Below are positions 19,214 through 28,460 of a DNA stretch of 64,000 bases, one piece after another. A program made the translations under genes and the position numbers. This DNA comes from Lysobacter sp. Root690 (lineage in GTDB: Bacteria > Pseudomonadota > Gammaproteobacteria > Xanthomonadales > Xanthomonadaceae): the NCBI RefSeq assembly GCF_001427785.1, contig NZ_LMHM01000013.1, forward strand, positions 422,618 to 486,617, given 5' to 3'. Numbering within the stretch: position 1 is the stretch's first letter; each line of letters begins with the position of its first letter. A model generated the notes under the pieces. The model had not been told where the DNA came from and searched no databases. It was given only the letters and a program-made list of their open reading frames with translations.

Positions 19214-20578
19214 ATGAATGAGCCGCTCCGCCCCGGAACCCCGATCACCCCCAGTGCCCTGGCGCTGACGCCGCTGCTGCTGTTCCTGGCGCTGTTTTTC
19301 GGCGCCGGGCTGTATTTCACCGCCAACGGCGACGCGATGGGCTTCTACCAGCTGCACGCGCCGGTGGCGATCCTGCCGGCGCTGGCGCTGGCCGCGTTCA
19401 TCGCTTGGCGCCGCGGAATCAAGCCGCTGGAAACCCTGCTGGGCGGCATGGGCGACCACAACGTCGTGCTGATGTGCCTGATCTTCCTGCTGGCCGGCGG
19501 CTTCGTCGAAGTGTCCAAGGCGATCGGCGCGGTCGACGCGATCGTGTCGCTCGGTGTCGGCAACGTGCATCCGGCGCTGTTGTTGCCGGCCTTGTTCGTG
19601 GTCGCCGGGTTTATTTCGATGTCGCTGGGCACCTCGATGGGCACGATCGCCGCGGTCGCGCCGATCGCGCTGGGCGTATCGGACGCGTCGGGCCTGGATC
19701 GCGCGCTGGTGCTCGGCGCGGTGATCGGCGGCGCGACCTTCGGCGACAACCTGTCGGTGATTTCCGACACCGCGATCGTCGCCAGCCGCACCCAGGGCTG
19801 CACGATGCGGGAGAAATTCCGCGAGAACCTCAAGCTGGCGCTGCCGGCGGCGATCGCCACCCTGGTGTTACTGGGCTTCCTCGGCGAAACCGCGCCGGTG
19901 CAGACGCCCGATCCGGTGTCGCCGTGGCTGATCCTGCCGTACCTCGTCGTGCTCGGGCTGGCGATCGCCGGCGTCGACGTGATCATCGTGTTGAGTATTG
20001 GCCTGGTCATCGCGGGCCTGTTCGGGGTGTTCTTCGCCGAGGATTTCGGCTTCGCCGCCTACACCACGCACATCTGGGACGGCTTCGAGAGCATGGTCGA
20101 GATCACCTTGCTGTCGCTGCTGGTCGGCGGCCTGGGCGCATTGATGAAAGCCGCCGGCGGCCTGGCCTGGGTGGCGCAGACCATCGGCAAGTTCGCGCGA
20201 GGTCATCGCAGCCGCCGCGCGGGCGAGATCAGCATCGCCGCGTTGTCGGCGACCACCGATGTGTTCACCGCCAACAACACCGTCGCGATCCTGATCAGCG
20301 GCGGCCTTGCGCGCGATGTCGCGCAACAGCACGGAGTGCCGCCGGCGCGCGCGGCGAGCGTGCTCGACATCTTCGCCTGCGTGACTCAGGGCGTGCTGCC
20401 GTATGGCGCGCAGATATTGCTGGCGGCGTCGTTGAGCAAGGTTTCGCCGCTGCAGTTGATCGGCAACGTGCATTACAGCTGGCTGCTGGGGGCGGTGACG
20501 ATCGGGGCGATGTTGTGGCCTTCGCGCAAGCGGGCCCTCACCCCAACCCCTCTCCCGCAGGCGGGAGAGGGGCTTTAA
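19214..20578 (+). CDS. NhaC-family Na+/H+ antiporter
   Basis: A 454-residue polytopic inner-membrane protein with about 11 hydrophobic segments. It contains the NhaC-type motifs GTSMGTIAAVAPIALG and GATFGDNLSVISDTAIVASRTQGC, and later SATTDVFTANNTVAI. It probably exchanges cytoplasmic Na+ for H+. The ATG is followed by a short Pro-rich tail before the first helix. The last 14 residues (ALTPTPLPQAGEGL) and the stop are encoded by a dispersed repeat, so the native C-terminus may have been changed by insertion. Substrate could differ; other ArsB/NhaC-like carriers share this fold. Confidence 0.85.
   Translation: MNEPLRPGTPITPSALALTPLLLFLALFFGAGLYFTANGDAMGFYQLHAPVAILPALALAAFIAWRRGIKPLETLLGGMGDHNVVLMCLIFLLAGGFVEVSKAIGAVDAIVSLGVGNVHPALLLPALFVVAGFISMSLGTSMGTIAAVAPIALGVSDASGLDRALVLGAVIGGATFGDNLSVISDTAIVASRTQGCTMREKFRENLKLALPAAIATLVLLGFLGETAPVQTPDPVSPWLILPYLVVLGLAIAGVDVIIVLSIGLVIAGLFGVFFAEDFGFAAYTTHIWDGFESMVEITLLSLLVGGLGALMKAAGGLAWVAQTIGKFARGHRSRRAGEISIAALSATTDVFTANNTVAILISGGLARDVAQQHGVPPARAASVLDIFACVTQGVLPYGAQILLAASLSKVSPLQLIGNVHYSWLLGAVTIGAMLWPSRKRALTPTPLPQAGEGL
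20532..20575. repeat. Dispersed repeat overlapping the nhaC 3' end
   Basis: The unit CCCTCACCCCAACCCCTCTCCCGC with an inverted GCGGGAGAGGGG arm lies inside the antiporter frame and supplies its last codons. It is related to the elements at 18962-19088 and 20643-20709. Confidence 0.7.
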
Positions 20579-20642
20579 TACGGCTAGGCGGCGATCATCT
20601 CTGCTTGTAGGAGAGATGATTCAGTCCGGCGGGGTGTGATCA

Positions 20643-20709
20643 CTCCCTCTCCCTCTCCCGCTTGCGGCGACCGAAGGAAGTGCAGAGCTGAGAGGGCTGG
20701 GGTGAGGGC
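20643..20709. repeat. Dispersed repeat between nhaC and mltD
   Basis: A copy in the other orientation of the same family. It carries CGACCGAAGGAAGTGCAGAG, which is also found inverted within 18962-19088. It occupies most of the 166-nt gap between convergent genes. Confidence 0.7.
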
Positions 20710-20744
20710 TGACGCCGGCGTCGCAGAGCACCGGCTGCGCGAGA

Positions 20745-22148
20745 CTATTTACCCGCCGACTTGCCCGCATCAATCAACAGCGCCTGCCCCGGCTTGAGCA
20801 CCGCATTGGCCGCCAGGCCGTTGCGCTCAAGCAGATCCGCGACACGAATGCGATAACGCTTGGCGATGGTCCAGGCGTTGTCGCCGCGGCCGACAGTGTG
20901 GCGACGCGCCTGCGCTTTCGCCGAGCTGTTATCGGCGGCGGATTTTTCGCCTGCGCGCTTGTCGCCGTCCTCGCTGCGAGCAACCCGGTCGCGACCCTTG
21001 GCCGGTGGTGTCGCAGGTTCAACCCGATCGCCCGATCCCGAACGCTCCGACGCCTCGACCGACCCACGCGTACTGGCGATCGCAGTCGACGCGCTGCTTG
21101 AGCCGCTGGCGACGGGCATGGTCGGCTTGTCGATGCCTGTCAGCTCGACACCCGCCAAATCAATATCGGCCGCGCTCACCCCAGGGGCACCGATCGCACT
21201 CGCCGCCACCGCCAACAACGGCGCGCGCTTGCCCGCGCTGCGAGCGATGCGACCGTCGCCGAACACCGGATTGAGGCGCTTGATCTGGGAAAGATCCTGA
21301 TCGGTGCGCGCGGCCCATTCGCCGATGCTGTCGATCTCGGCCGGCACCGTCACCGCCGCCAGTCGCGGTACCGGGCGATCGAGCGCGCTCAGCCATTCTT
21401 CGCGGTCGTCGGCCTGTTCCATCAGGCACGACAGCGCATGCAGCTTGCGCACATAGGCCGTGGTGATGTCGGACAGGCCGGTCAGTTGATCGTGGCGCAC
21501 GTCGGCGATGCTCAGGCCGCTGCGCTTGACCGCGTTGAGCACGCGGTACTCGCCGGCGTTGTAGGCCATCACGGTCAGCCGCCAGTCGCCGCCGAACATG
21601 CCGTGCAGGGTTTTCAGATAACGCACCGCGGCCTGGGTCGATTCGACCGGCGACAGCCGGCCGTCGTAGCCCTCGCGCATCGGCACGCGGTGGTTGCGTG
21701 CGGTCATCGCGATCATCTGCCACAGGCCGGCCGGGCCGGACGGGCTGCGCGCGCCGGGCTTGTAGCCGCTTTCGACGAACGGAATCAGCGCGTACTCGGT
21801 CGGCAGGTGCGCTTCGCGCAGCGCGTCGACGACGTAGCCGAACAGCGGCAGCAGGTCGTCCTCGCTCGAGGCCAGGCGCTTGGGCGCGGTCGAGAAATGC
21901 TGACGCCAGCGGCTGCTGACCCCGGGTTCGCAGGTCTTGTCGGCCAGGCCGTCGCGGAAGCGCTGGTAGATCTCGCGGCCGTTGCGGCTCGGGCCGGTGC
22001 CCGGGTCGGGCGCGGCGACCGCCAGTTGCGCCGCGTCGGCGGCGATCGCCGGCGCCGACAGCGCCGCGCTCAGGCCCAGACAGGCCGCCAGCGCCAGGCG
22101 CCAAGACCGGCGCGCCGGGATGCGGGCGCGGGCGTCGCCGCGTCTCAC
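20745..22148 (-). CDS. mltD: Lytic transglycosylase with LysM domain, MltD-like
   Basis: A 467-residue cell-wall enzyme. A signal peptide (LALAACLGLSAALSAPAIA) leads to an SLT domain with the catalytic Glu in PFVESGYKPGARSPSGPAGLWQ and the AYNAGEYRVLNA block. A long Ser/Ala/Lys linker precedes one LysM domain at the C-terminus (HTVGRGDNAWTIAKRYRI). It cleaves peptidoglycan to 1,6-anhydro-muropeptides. E. coli MltD is a lipoprotein with two LysM repeats; here no lipobox is seen and there is one LysM. The GTG start overlaps the gloB stop by 4 nt. Confidence 0.88.
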   Translation of the reverse strand: MRRGDARARIPARRSWRLALAACLGLSAALSAPAIAADAAQLAVAAPDPGTGPSRNGREIYQRFRDGLADKTCEPGVSSRWRQHFSTAPKRLASSEDDLLPLFGYVVDALREAHLPTEYALIPFVESGYKPGARSPSGPAGLWQMIAMTARNHRVPMREGYDGRLSPVESTQAAVRYLKTLHGMFGGDWRLTVMAYNAGEYRVLNAVKRSGLSIADVRHDQLTGLSDITTAYVRKLHALSCLMEQADDREEWLSALDRPVPRLAAVTVPAEIDSIGEWAARTDQDLSQIKRLNPVFGDGRIARSAGKRAPLLAVAASAIGAPGVSAADIDLAGVELTGIDKPTMPVASGSSSASTAIASTRGSVEASERSGSGDRVEPATPPAKGRDRVARSEDGDKRAGEKSAADNSSAKAQARRHTVGRGDNAWTIAKRYRIRVADLLERNGLAANAVLKPGQALLIDAGKSAGK

Positions 22149-22930
22149 GCGCGGAACCCGTCCTTCCAGCGCCGCAGTTCGGCGAAGGTTTCGGTCTCGT
22201 CGGCCGGCGCGCGGCCCAGCCGGGCGGCGATCGCGGCGATCACCGCCGGTTCGCGGGTGCGCAGGAACGGGTTGGTCGCGCGTTCGTCGCCGATCGAGCT
22301 GGGAAGGGAGGGACGTCCGGCGTTGCGCATGGCCTGGGCCTGTTCGATTCGGCGCCGCAGCGCGGGATTGGCGGGTTCGACCACGCTGGCGAAGGCCGCG
22401 TTGGACAAGGTGTATTCGTGGCCGCAGCAGACCCGGGTGTCGTCCGGTAGCGCGGCCAGCCGGGTCAGCGAGACCAGCATCTGGGCGGGCGTACCTTCGA
22501 ACAGGCGGCCACAGCCCAGGCTGAACAAGGTGTCGCCGCTGAACACGATCCGGTCGGTGGCGCGGCCGCCTTGCTCAAGGTAATAGGCGACGTGGCTGAG
22601 CGTGTGGCCCGGCACCGCCAGCGCGGTCAGGCTCCAGCCGTCCACGTGCAGACGGGTGCCGTCGCCGACCCGCGCGGTGGCGCTGGCGATGCGTTCGTCG
22701 TCCGGGGCGAACACCGGGATGTCGGGCCAACGTTCGCGCAGCGCCGGGGTGCCGCCGATGTGGTCGTCGTGGTGGTGGGTCAGCAGGATCCCGACCGGGC
22801 GCAGCCCGTGCGCGGCCGCGGCCAGCACCGGCGCGGCGTCGCCGGGGTCGACGATCAGGGCCGATTCGTCGTCGCCCGACAGGGCCCAGATGTAGTTGTC
22901 GCTGAGGGCGGGCAGGGCGAGCAACCGCAT
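22145..22930 (-). CDS. gloB: Hydroxyacylglutathione hydrolase (glyoxalase II)
   Basis: A 261-residue metallo-beta-lactamase-fold hydrolase that releases D-lactate from S-lactoylglutathione. The metal motif THHHDDHIGG lies near residue 55, followed by VPGHTLSHVAYYL, FSGDTLFSLGCGRLFEG and CGHEYTLSN. The C-terminal glutathione-binding domain is present. It overlaps mltD and is divergent from the methyltransferase gene, an order common in Xanthomonadaceae. Confidence 0.95.
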   Translation of the reverse strand: MRLLALPALSDNYIWALSGDDESALIVDPGDAAPVLAAAAHGLRPVGILLTHHHDDHIGGTPALRERWPDIPVFAPDDERIASATARVGDGTRLHVDGWSLTALAVPGHTLSHVAYYLEQGGRATDRIVFSGDTLFSLGCGRLFEGTPAQMLVSLTRLAALPDDTRVCCGHEYTLSNAAFASVVEPANPALRRRIEQAQAMRNAGRPSLPSSIGDERATNPFLRTREPAVIAAIAARLGRAPADETETFAELRRWKDGFRA

Positions 22931-23130
22931 CGTCGGACTCCTGGCGGCGCGCGGCCGGAGCCGTCGCGGTGGGCGGGGTGCTCGGCTTGCCTGACCGGCG
23001 CTCGGGGCGCACAGTCGGGGCGTCGCAGACCCATGCCATCCTGGGCCGTACCGAGCTTCCTTGGTAAACGTTCGGGGCCGTGGCATCGGAACCGACCTCG
23101 GGACCGCGGGCGCCACGCTGGCCGCGCCTG

Positions 23131-23156
23131 ATCCCGAATCCCCAATCCCGAATCCC
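23131..23156. repeat. ATCCCGAAT tandem motif
   Basis: A run of ATCCCGAATCCCCA-like units in the gap upstream of the methyltransferase. Similar runs occur at 36992-37019 and on both strands at 54068-54209. The remainder of 22931-23176 shows no gene. Confidence 0.6.
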
Positions 23157-23176
23157 GGCCCCACCGAGACGCGACC

Positions 23177-24034
23177 ATGCCCGCCCTGTCCCACGGCCGT
23201 CAACCCGATCACGAATCCGACCCGGCCCTGGCCTGGTTCGGCGAGGTGCCCGGTCACGGTCTGCTGGACGTCGAGTCGGCGTCGATGGCGCGAGTGCTCG
23301 CGGCCAGTCCTAGCCTGCCCTGGGCCTGGTTCGGGGTCGCCGCGGCCTCGCCGCCGCTGGGTCGCGGGGTCGCGCTGCGGCGCAGCGCCGACGGCTTCGA
23401 CGGCGCGGTGCGCTGCCGTTTGCCGCTGCCGCTCGCCAGCGAGGCCTTCGGCGCGGTGCTGCTGCAGCACGTGTTCGACGACGGCGTCGATTGCGCGCCG
23501 CTGCTCAGCGAATGCGCGCGCATCCTCGCCCCGGGCGGGCGGCTGTGGCTGGCCACCCTCAACCCGTGGAGCCCGTACCGCCTGCGCTGGGCCGGCAGCG
23601 GCCTGCATGCGCGCGACGCCGGCCACTGGCAGACCATGCTGCGCGCCTCGGGCTTCGCCGCCGACCCGGTCAGCCTGCAGTGGCTCGGGCCGCGCTGGCG
23701 GGTCGCGCACGGCGAGGCCGGGGTCGGCGCGGCCGACGTGCTGCGCGCCGGGGTCGCCCTGACCCTGACCAAGCGCGTCCACGCCGCGATTCCGCCGGGC
23801 CGACTGCAACAGCTGCGCTGGCAGACCGGGCTGGGCCAGGCCGGGCTGGCGAATGCCGGTCTGCCGCAGGCCGCCCAGAGCGGCCGGGTCGACAGCGGCC
23901 GCGGCGACGCCCGTCGGGACGCATCCGCCGACTCCAGGACCGATCGCAAAGACCCCGCCCCGATCGCGGCCCGGATCGCGCAGATCGCTCCCGACCGATC
24001 CGATGCGACCCGCGGCGGCGCGCAACAGCGATAA
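23177..24034 (+). CDS. Class I SAM-dependent methyltransferase (putative)
   Basis: A 285-residue protein resembling the methyltransferase next to gloB and rnhA in gammaproteobacteria. The Rossmann-like part is degenerate: no clear ExGxGxG is seen, but the motif IV-VI region [21 protein letters not shown] is typical of Methyltransf_11. Residues after about 225 are low-complexity Ala/Arg/Asp-rich and unlike the family. The weak SAM loop makes activity uncertain. It ends 31 nt before rnhA. Confidence 0.75.
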   Translation: MPALSHGRQPDHESDPALAWFGEVPGHGLLDVESASMARVLAASPSLPWAWFGVAAASPPLGRGVALRRSADGFDGAVRCRLPLPLASEAFGAVLLQHVFDDGVDCAPLLSECARILAPGGRLWLATLNPWSPYRLRWAGSGLHARDAGHWQTMLRASGFAADPVSLQWLGPRWRVAHGEAGVGAADVLRAGVALTLTKRVHAAIPPGRLQQLRWQTGLGQAGLANAGLPQAAQSGRVDSGRGDARRDASADSRTDRKDPAPIAARIAQIAPDRSDATRGGAQQR

Positions 24035-24065
24035 TGCTCGGCCGTCGAAAGCGAGTAGCTGTTGC

Positions 24066-24536
24066 GTGAGCCAAACCACCTCCGAGCTCGATAAAACCGT
24101 AAGCATCCACACCGACGGCGCCTGCCTCGGCAATCCCGGCCCCGGCGGCTGGGCCGCGCTGCTGCGCTACAAGGGCCACGAGCGCGAGTTGTCCGGCGGC
24201 GAGCCCGACACCACCAACAACCGCATGGAGCTGATGGGCGCGATCATGGGCCTGGAAGCGCTCAGCGAGCCGTGCAAGATCGTGCTGACCACCGACTCGC
24301 AGTACGTGCGCAAGGGCATCACCGAGTGGATGAGCAACTGGGTCCGGCGCGGCTGGAAAACCGCCGGCGGCGACCCGGTCAAGAACCGCGACCTGTGGGA
24401 ACGCCTGCACGCCGCGAGCCTGCGTCATTCGATCGACTGGAAGTGGGTCAAGGGCCACTCCGGCCAGCCCGAGAACGAACGCGTCGATGTTCTCGCGCGC
24501 GTCCAGGCGGAGCGGCTCAGGGCCTATCGGCCTTGA
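24066..24536 (+). CDS. rnhA: Ribonuclease HI
   Basis: A 156-residue enzyme that degrades the RNA strand of RNA-DNA hybrids. All four carboxylates are visible: Asp in [16 protein letters not shown], Glu in NNRMELMGA, Asp in LTTDSQYV and Asp in NERVDVLA. The start is GTG. The 3' end (AERLRAYRP then TGA) is repeated downstream as part of a 129-bp tandem duplication. Confidence 0.96.
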   Translation: MSQTTSELDKTVSIHTDGACLGNPGPGGWAALLRYKGHERELSGGEPDTTNNRMELMGAIMGLEALSEPCKIVLTTDSQYVRKGITEWMSNWVRRGWKTAGGDPVKNRDLWERLHAASLRHSIDWKWVKGHSGQPENERVDVLARVQAERLRAYRP

Positions 24537-24762
24537 GCCTGGGAACGAGTTGAGAGGAGTGAGGAGTGAGTGTTGGCGCTCGCGGCTCTACTCGTTTCTC
24601 ACTCCTGCGAACTCGTTCCTCGCTTCGACATGCTGGCGGAGCGGCTCAGGGCCTGTCGGGCTTGAGCCAGAAACGAGTGGAGAGGAGCAAGGACTGAGTG
24701 CTCGTCCCGCAGCTTTACTCGTTTCTCACTCCTCTGAACTCGTTCCTCGCTTTTTGAGATAA
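24506..24762 (+). repeat. 129-bp tandem duplication including the rnhA 3' end
   Basis: Copy 1 (24506-24634) begins within the last codons of rnhA; copy 2 (24635-24762) repeats them with changes, encoding AERLRACRA and a stop. Both carry GAGAGGAG...GAGTG and its complement CTCACTCCT, giving internal hairpins. It fills the rnhA-dnaQ gap. Confidence 0.8.
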
Positions 24763-24769
24763 TCGGCAA

Positions 24770-25504
24770 ATGCGTCAAATCATCCTGGATACCGAAACCA
24801 CCGGCCTGAGCTGGGAACGCGGCAATCGCGTGGTCGAAATCGGCTGCGTCGAATTCGTCGAGCGCCGCCCGAGCGGCCGCACCTATCATCAGTACATCAA
24901 GCCCGATTGCGATTTCGAAGCCGGCGCGCAGGAAGTCACCGGCCTGTCGCTGGAGCGTCTGGCCAACGAGCCGACGATGGAGCAGGTGGTCGATGAATTC
25001 CTCGAATTCATCAAGGGCGCCGAGCTGATCATCCACAACGCGGCCTTCGACGTGGGCTTCCTCAACAACGAGCTGTCGATCTGCGGCGCGCAGTACGGCA
25101 AGTTGGCCGACCACGTCCCCAACATCGAAGACTCGCTGCTGCTCGCGCGCCAGCGCTACCCCGGCCAGCGCAATTCGCTCGACGCGTTGTGCAAACGCCT
25201 GGGCGTGGACAACTCGCATCGCCAGTTGCACGGCGCGCTGCTCGACGCCCAGTTGCTCGGCGAGGTCTACATCGGCCTGACCTCGGGCCAGGAAGAGATC
25301 GGCTTCGGCGATCCGGCCGCGATCGCCGCGCAGCAGAGCCCGGCGAGTTTCCAGATCGACCCCGGCGCGGTGCGGCCGAGGGTGATCGTGCTCGCCGACG
25401 AATTCGCCGCGCATCAGGCGCGGTTGGAGAAGCTGCGCAAGAAGGCCGGCGGCAAGTGCGTGTGGGATGTGTTCGATCCGCCGGCGGCGCTGGCTGAGGC
25501 GTAA
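24770..25504 (+). CDS. dnaQ: DNA polymerase III epsilon subunit (proofreading exonuclease)
   Basis: A 244-residue DEDDh 3'-5' exonuclease. Exo I is ILDTETTGL, Exo II is IHNAAFDVGFLN and Exo III is HGALLDAQLL with the catalytic His. The C-terminal 60 residues should bind the alpha subunit. The gene sits directly after the rnhA duplication. GATAAT at 24758 is a possible -10 box, but it lies only about 7 nt before the ATG. Confidence 0.95.
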   Translation: MRQIILDTETTGLSWERGNRVVEIGCVEFVERRPSGRTYHQYIKPDCDFEAGAQEVTGLSLERLANEPTMEQVVDEFLEFIKGAELIIHNAAFDVGFLNNELSICGAQYGKLADHVPNIEDSLLLARQRYPGQRNSLDALCKRLGVDNSHRQLHGALLDAQLLGEVYIGLTSGQEEIGFGDPAAIAAQQSPASFQIDPGAVRPRVIVLADEFAAHQARLEKLRKKAGGKCVWDVFDPPAALAEA

Positions 25505-25566
25505 GCGTCGCGATCGCGGCGGGCGATCGGCGATTCGATGGTCAGGTTGCGCCGGCCGTCGCGATA

Positions 25567-25652
25567 GCGCGGTCGCGGCTTGCGCCGCTCCTGCAGGGGG
25601 CGGTCGAAGCTTCGTTGGCTTACCTGTAGGAGCGGCGCGAGCCGCGACCGCG
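25567..25652. repeat. Inverted pair of the dispersed GC-rich repeat
   Basis: Arms 25567-25596 and 25623-25652 match the pair at 74-172 in reverse order, with a spacer of about 26 nt. Confidence 0.75.
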
Positions 25653-25734
25653 AATCCGCAACTGCCGCGTAACCAACGCCGCGTGCCGGCGAGGGCCAAA
25701 GGCTCGGACATCCGCTGGAATATTTTCGCTGGAA

Positions 25735-25766
25735 AAATTTAGACGAAACTAAATCCGTCTAAATTT
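25735..25766 (-). terminator. AT-rich inverted repeat after the PP2C gene
   Basis: AAATTTAGACG and CGTCTAAATTT are a perfect 11-bp inverted repeat around AAACTAAATC. Read on the minus strand it is followed by TTTTCC, 19 nt past the phosphatase stop, as an intrinsic terminator would be. The stem is unusually AT-rich for this genome, so a protein-binding operator is the alternative. Confidence 0.5.
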
Positions 25767-25784
25767 CTATCGCGCCACCCAGCC

Positions 25785-26489
25785 TCAATGGCTGCGCACC
25801 AACACCACCGTGACATTGTCCGACCCGCCGCCGTCCAGCGCCGCGGCGACCAGCGAATCCACGCATTCCTGCGCGCTGCAGTCGTTATGCGCCAGCACCC
25901 GGGCGATGCTGCGGTCGTCGACTTCCTCGGTCAGGCCGTCGCTGCACAACAGCAGCTGCATGCCCGGACGCAGTTCGCCGGTCATGGTCTCGACGTTGAG
26001 GTTGCGCGGATCGGTCACGCCGAGCGCCTGGGTGACCACGTTGCGATGCGGGTGGCTACGCGCCTGTTCGTGGGTGATCGCACCGTTGGCGATCAGCTCC
26101 TGCACATAGCTGTGGTCCTGCGACAACTGGGCCAGATGGCCGTCGCGCCACAGGTACACGCGGCTGTCGCCGACCCAGGCCACCTCGAAGCGGTTGCCGT
26201 TGATGCGCGCGGCGACCACGGTGGTGCCCATCGGCAGGGCGTCGTTGCGCCGGCGCGAGGTGCGGATGATCTCTTCGTCGGCGATCCGGATGGCCTGGGC
26301 CAGGCCGGTGCCGTTGCGGACCTCGCGCACGATCGACTCGCGCGCCAAGGCGCTGGCGACCTCGCCGTATTCGTGTCCGCCCATGCCGTCGGCGACCAGC
26401 CATAGGCCGAGTTCGCTGTCACCGTAATAGGTGTCTTCGTTGAGTTCGCGGCGCAAGCCGACATGCGTGAGGTGTCCGAATTCGATCAT
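25785..26489 (-). CDS. PP2C-type serine/threonine protein phosphatase
   Basis: A 234-residue metal-dependent phosphatase, the usual length of stand-alone bacterial Stp1-like enzymes. Motifs in order: RELNEDTYY, LVADGMGGHEYGEVAS (metal Asp and Gly), VAWVGDSRVYLW, LLCSDGLTE and GGGSDNVTVVLV. It would reverse Ser/Thr phosphorylation. No partner kinase lies in this window. It ends next to the AT-rich inverted repeat. Confidence 0.92.
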   Translation of the reverse strand: MIEFGHLTHVGLRRELNEDTYYGDSELGLWLVADGMGGHEYGEVASALARESIVREVRNGTGLAQAIRIADEEIIRTSRRRNDALPMGTTVVAARINGNRFEVAWVGDSRVYLWRDGHLAQLSQDHSYVQELIANGAITHEQARSHPHRNVVTQALGVTDPRNLNVETMTGELRPGMQLLLCSDGLTEEVDDRSIARVLAHNDCSAQECVDSLVAAALDGGGSDNVTVVLVRSH

Positions 26490-27011
26490 CTGCCGGTCAG
26501 TGCCATTCGCTTCGTCGGGGTTGCCATTGCAGTAACGGAATCATCGCGGCACAGCGGCCTAGTGACAAGAAAACGTGATCCCTGCACGGCTTCATGCCCG
26601 AGATTCGATGAAGACCGCGTGTGTACCGGATCGGTGGAACCCCGCCTGGCAATGCGTCGGCGCGAGGCCGGCCGCGGCATTTGCCCTGCATCGTGGCGCG
26701 AGTAGGATCTCGAGCCTGGCTCAGTGCGACCAAACCAGGCGTGAAGCGTGAGCGAAAGCGATGGCGGGCGAACGTGGATCTGCGCGAAGCCCGCCGGAAA
26801 GTGCAGCCGATATGCGCAACGAATGCAGCCGATGTGAGTATCCGAACCCAGGCGCGCGATCCCGGTCCGAGCCGCGGCCCGCGTCCGCGGCAGACCCAAG
26901 CGCCACGGCGCGCAAAGTGCCTGTCGTCGTCGCCGAAACGCCGCCGTCGCCCAGGCCCGATGCGTTGACGCTCGACCCGAGCCGCAAGCGCGAAAACCCT
27001 GAAAACAACAA
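26490..27011. other. Gene-free interval
   Basis: About 520 nt between the phosphatase and the tRNA terminator. Several frames are open, but their translations are Arg/Pro-rich and resemble no protein, and no RNA gene was recognised. Confidence 0.5.
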
Positions 27012-27027
27012 GGGCCCCGAAGGGCCC
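27012..27027 (-). terminator. Terminator of tRNA-Ser(CGA)
   Basis: GGGCCC, a 4-nt loop and GGGCCC. On the minus strand it is followed by a T-rich tract (TTGTTGTTTTC), 15 nt past the tRNA 3' end. Confidence 0.75.
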
Positions 27028-27041
27028 ATGTCGTGCGTATC

Positions 27042-27132
<91 letters not shown>

Positions 27133-27314
27133 GGGTGCAGTGAGCCGCGAATGATACGGATACTCGCGACCGCCGACAAGGTTTCTCGCGCATCGGATCG
27201 ATCCGGCCACCCGCGGCACGCATCCGGCCGCCGCGAACCCGGCCCGGGGCGTCGGCTCGGGCGCCCGGCGGGGCTACACTAATCGGCCCCCTGATTAGCA
27301 AACGGCGGCGTCCC

Positions 27315-27719
27315 ATGTCTGAAATCCTGGTCCCGGTGTCCTTCGGCGAACTGCTGGACAAGATCTCGATCCTGCAGATTAAGTCCGAGCGCATGAGCGA
27401 CGAGGCCAAGCTGGCCAATGTCCGCGCGGAACTGAGCGCGCTGGAACAGACCTGGATGGCCCATCCGGCCGCCGGCGGCGACATCGGCCGCCTGCGCGCC
27501 GAGCTCAAGGCGGTCAACGAGCGCTTGTGGGTGATCGAGGACGACATCCGGATCAAGGAAAAGGCCCAGGCCTTCGACGCCGAATTCATCGCCCTGGCGC
27601 GTTCGGTCTACGTCGAGAACGACGTGCGCGCGCGGGTCAAGAAAGAGATCAACCTGGCGCTGGGCTCGACCTACGTGGAAGAGAAGTCCTACCAGGACTA
27701 CGGCACCGGCGCGTTCTGA
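27315..27719 (+). CDS. DUF6165-like small protein
   Basis: A 134-residue, mostly helical, charged protein starting SEILVPVSFGELLDKISILQIKSERM. It resembles the uncharacterised DUF6165 family, whose members often lie near lipopolysaccharide or polysaccharide genes. A GT9 transferase and kdkA are 3 kb downstream. No signal peptide or catalytic motif is seen. Function unknown. Confidence 0.75.
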   Translation: MSEILVPVSFGELLDKISILQIKSERMSDEAKLANVRAELSALEQTWMAHPAAGGDIGRLRAELKAVNERLWVIEDDIRIKEKAQAFDAEFIALARSVYVENDVRARVKKEINLALGSTYVEEKSYQDYGTGAF

Positions 27720-27787
27720 TCGCCGCGGTCGCGGCATGGCCGGGCCGCTGAACGTTCGTTTGAACCCACCGCGCGGGACGACCACGC

Positions 27788-28444
27788 ATGGCCGATGCCA
27801 AACCGCGCGCCGCCGGCGCCTGGCTGTACGACGATCTGCTCGCCTGGCTGTGCCCGGGCGGGCTGTTGCTGACCGCGCTGGCATTGCGCTATCCGGCCGG
27901 ACTGCAACTGCTGCGCGCGCAGGCGCCCGAGCTGACCCTGCCGACCTGGTTCGCCGGCGCTTACGCGCTGGGGCTGGCGCTCAGCCCGATCGGGCGATTG
28001 GTCTACGGTGTCGCCCAGGGCATCGTTTGGCCGCGCCTGCGCGGCGCGTGGACGCCGGCGATCGAATTCCTGTCGTTGCGTCTGCAACGCAGCGAAGGGC
28101 TGATCCTGCCCGAGGCCGCGCGCATGCCGACCTCGGTCTTCCACGACGTCGACCGGCGCATGCGCGAGTACCTGGAAGCGGCCGACCCGTCGTCGCGCAA
28201 CACGCTCAATCGGATGAAGGTTCTGTGCAGCTTGTCGTGTAATGCCGCGGCGGCCTGCCTGGTGTTCGTCGCGATCGAGGCGCTGACCGGCGGATGGCGG
28301 CAATGGAGCGGCGCACAGGTCGCGGTGGCGATGTTCGTGATCGCGCTGGCGCTGATCGCGGCGGTGTACCGCGAGCGCCGTCGCCAGCGCACCCAGTTGT
28401 CGATCTGGCGGCGTCTGCAGATCCAGGCCGAACGCGATCGGTGA
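27788..28444 (+). CDS. Hypothetical membrane protein
   Basis: A 218-residue protein not recognised as a known family. Two hydrophobic segments lie in the first 80 residues and two near residues 150-195; a charged Arg-rich C-terminus should be cytoplasmic. It follows the DUF6165-like gene by 68 nt on the same strand and may share its transcript. It is convergent with the immunity-type genes. Confidence 0.7.
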   Translation: MADAKPRAAGAWLYDDLLAWLCPGGLLLTALALRYPAGLQLLRAQAPELTLPTWFAGAYALGLALSPIGRLVYGVAQGIVWPRLRGAWTPAIEFLSLRLQRSEGLILPEAARMPTSVFHDVDRRMREYLEAADPSSRNTLNRMKVLCSLSCNAAAACLVFVAIEALTGGWRQWSGAQVAVAMFVIALALIAAVYRERRRQRTQLSIWRRLQIQAERDR

Positions 28445-28460
28445 TGCGGCCCCGCGCCGC

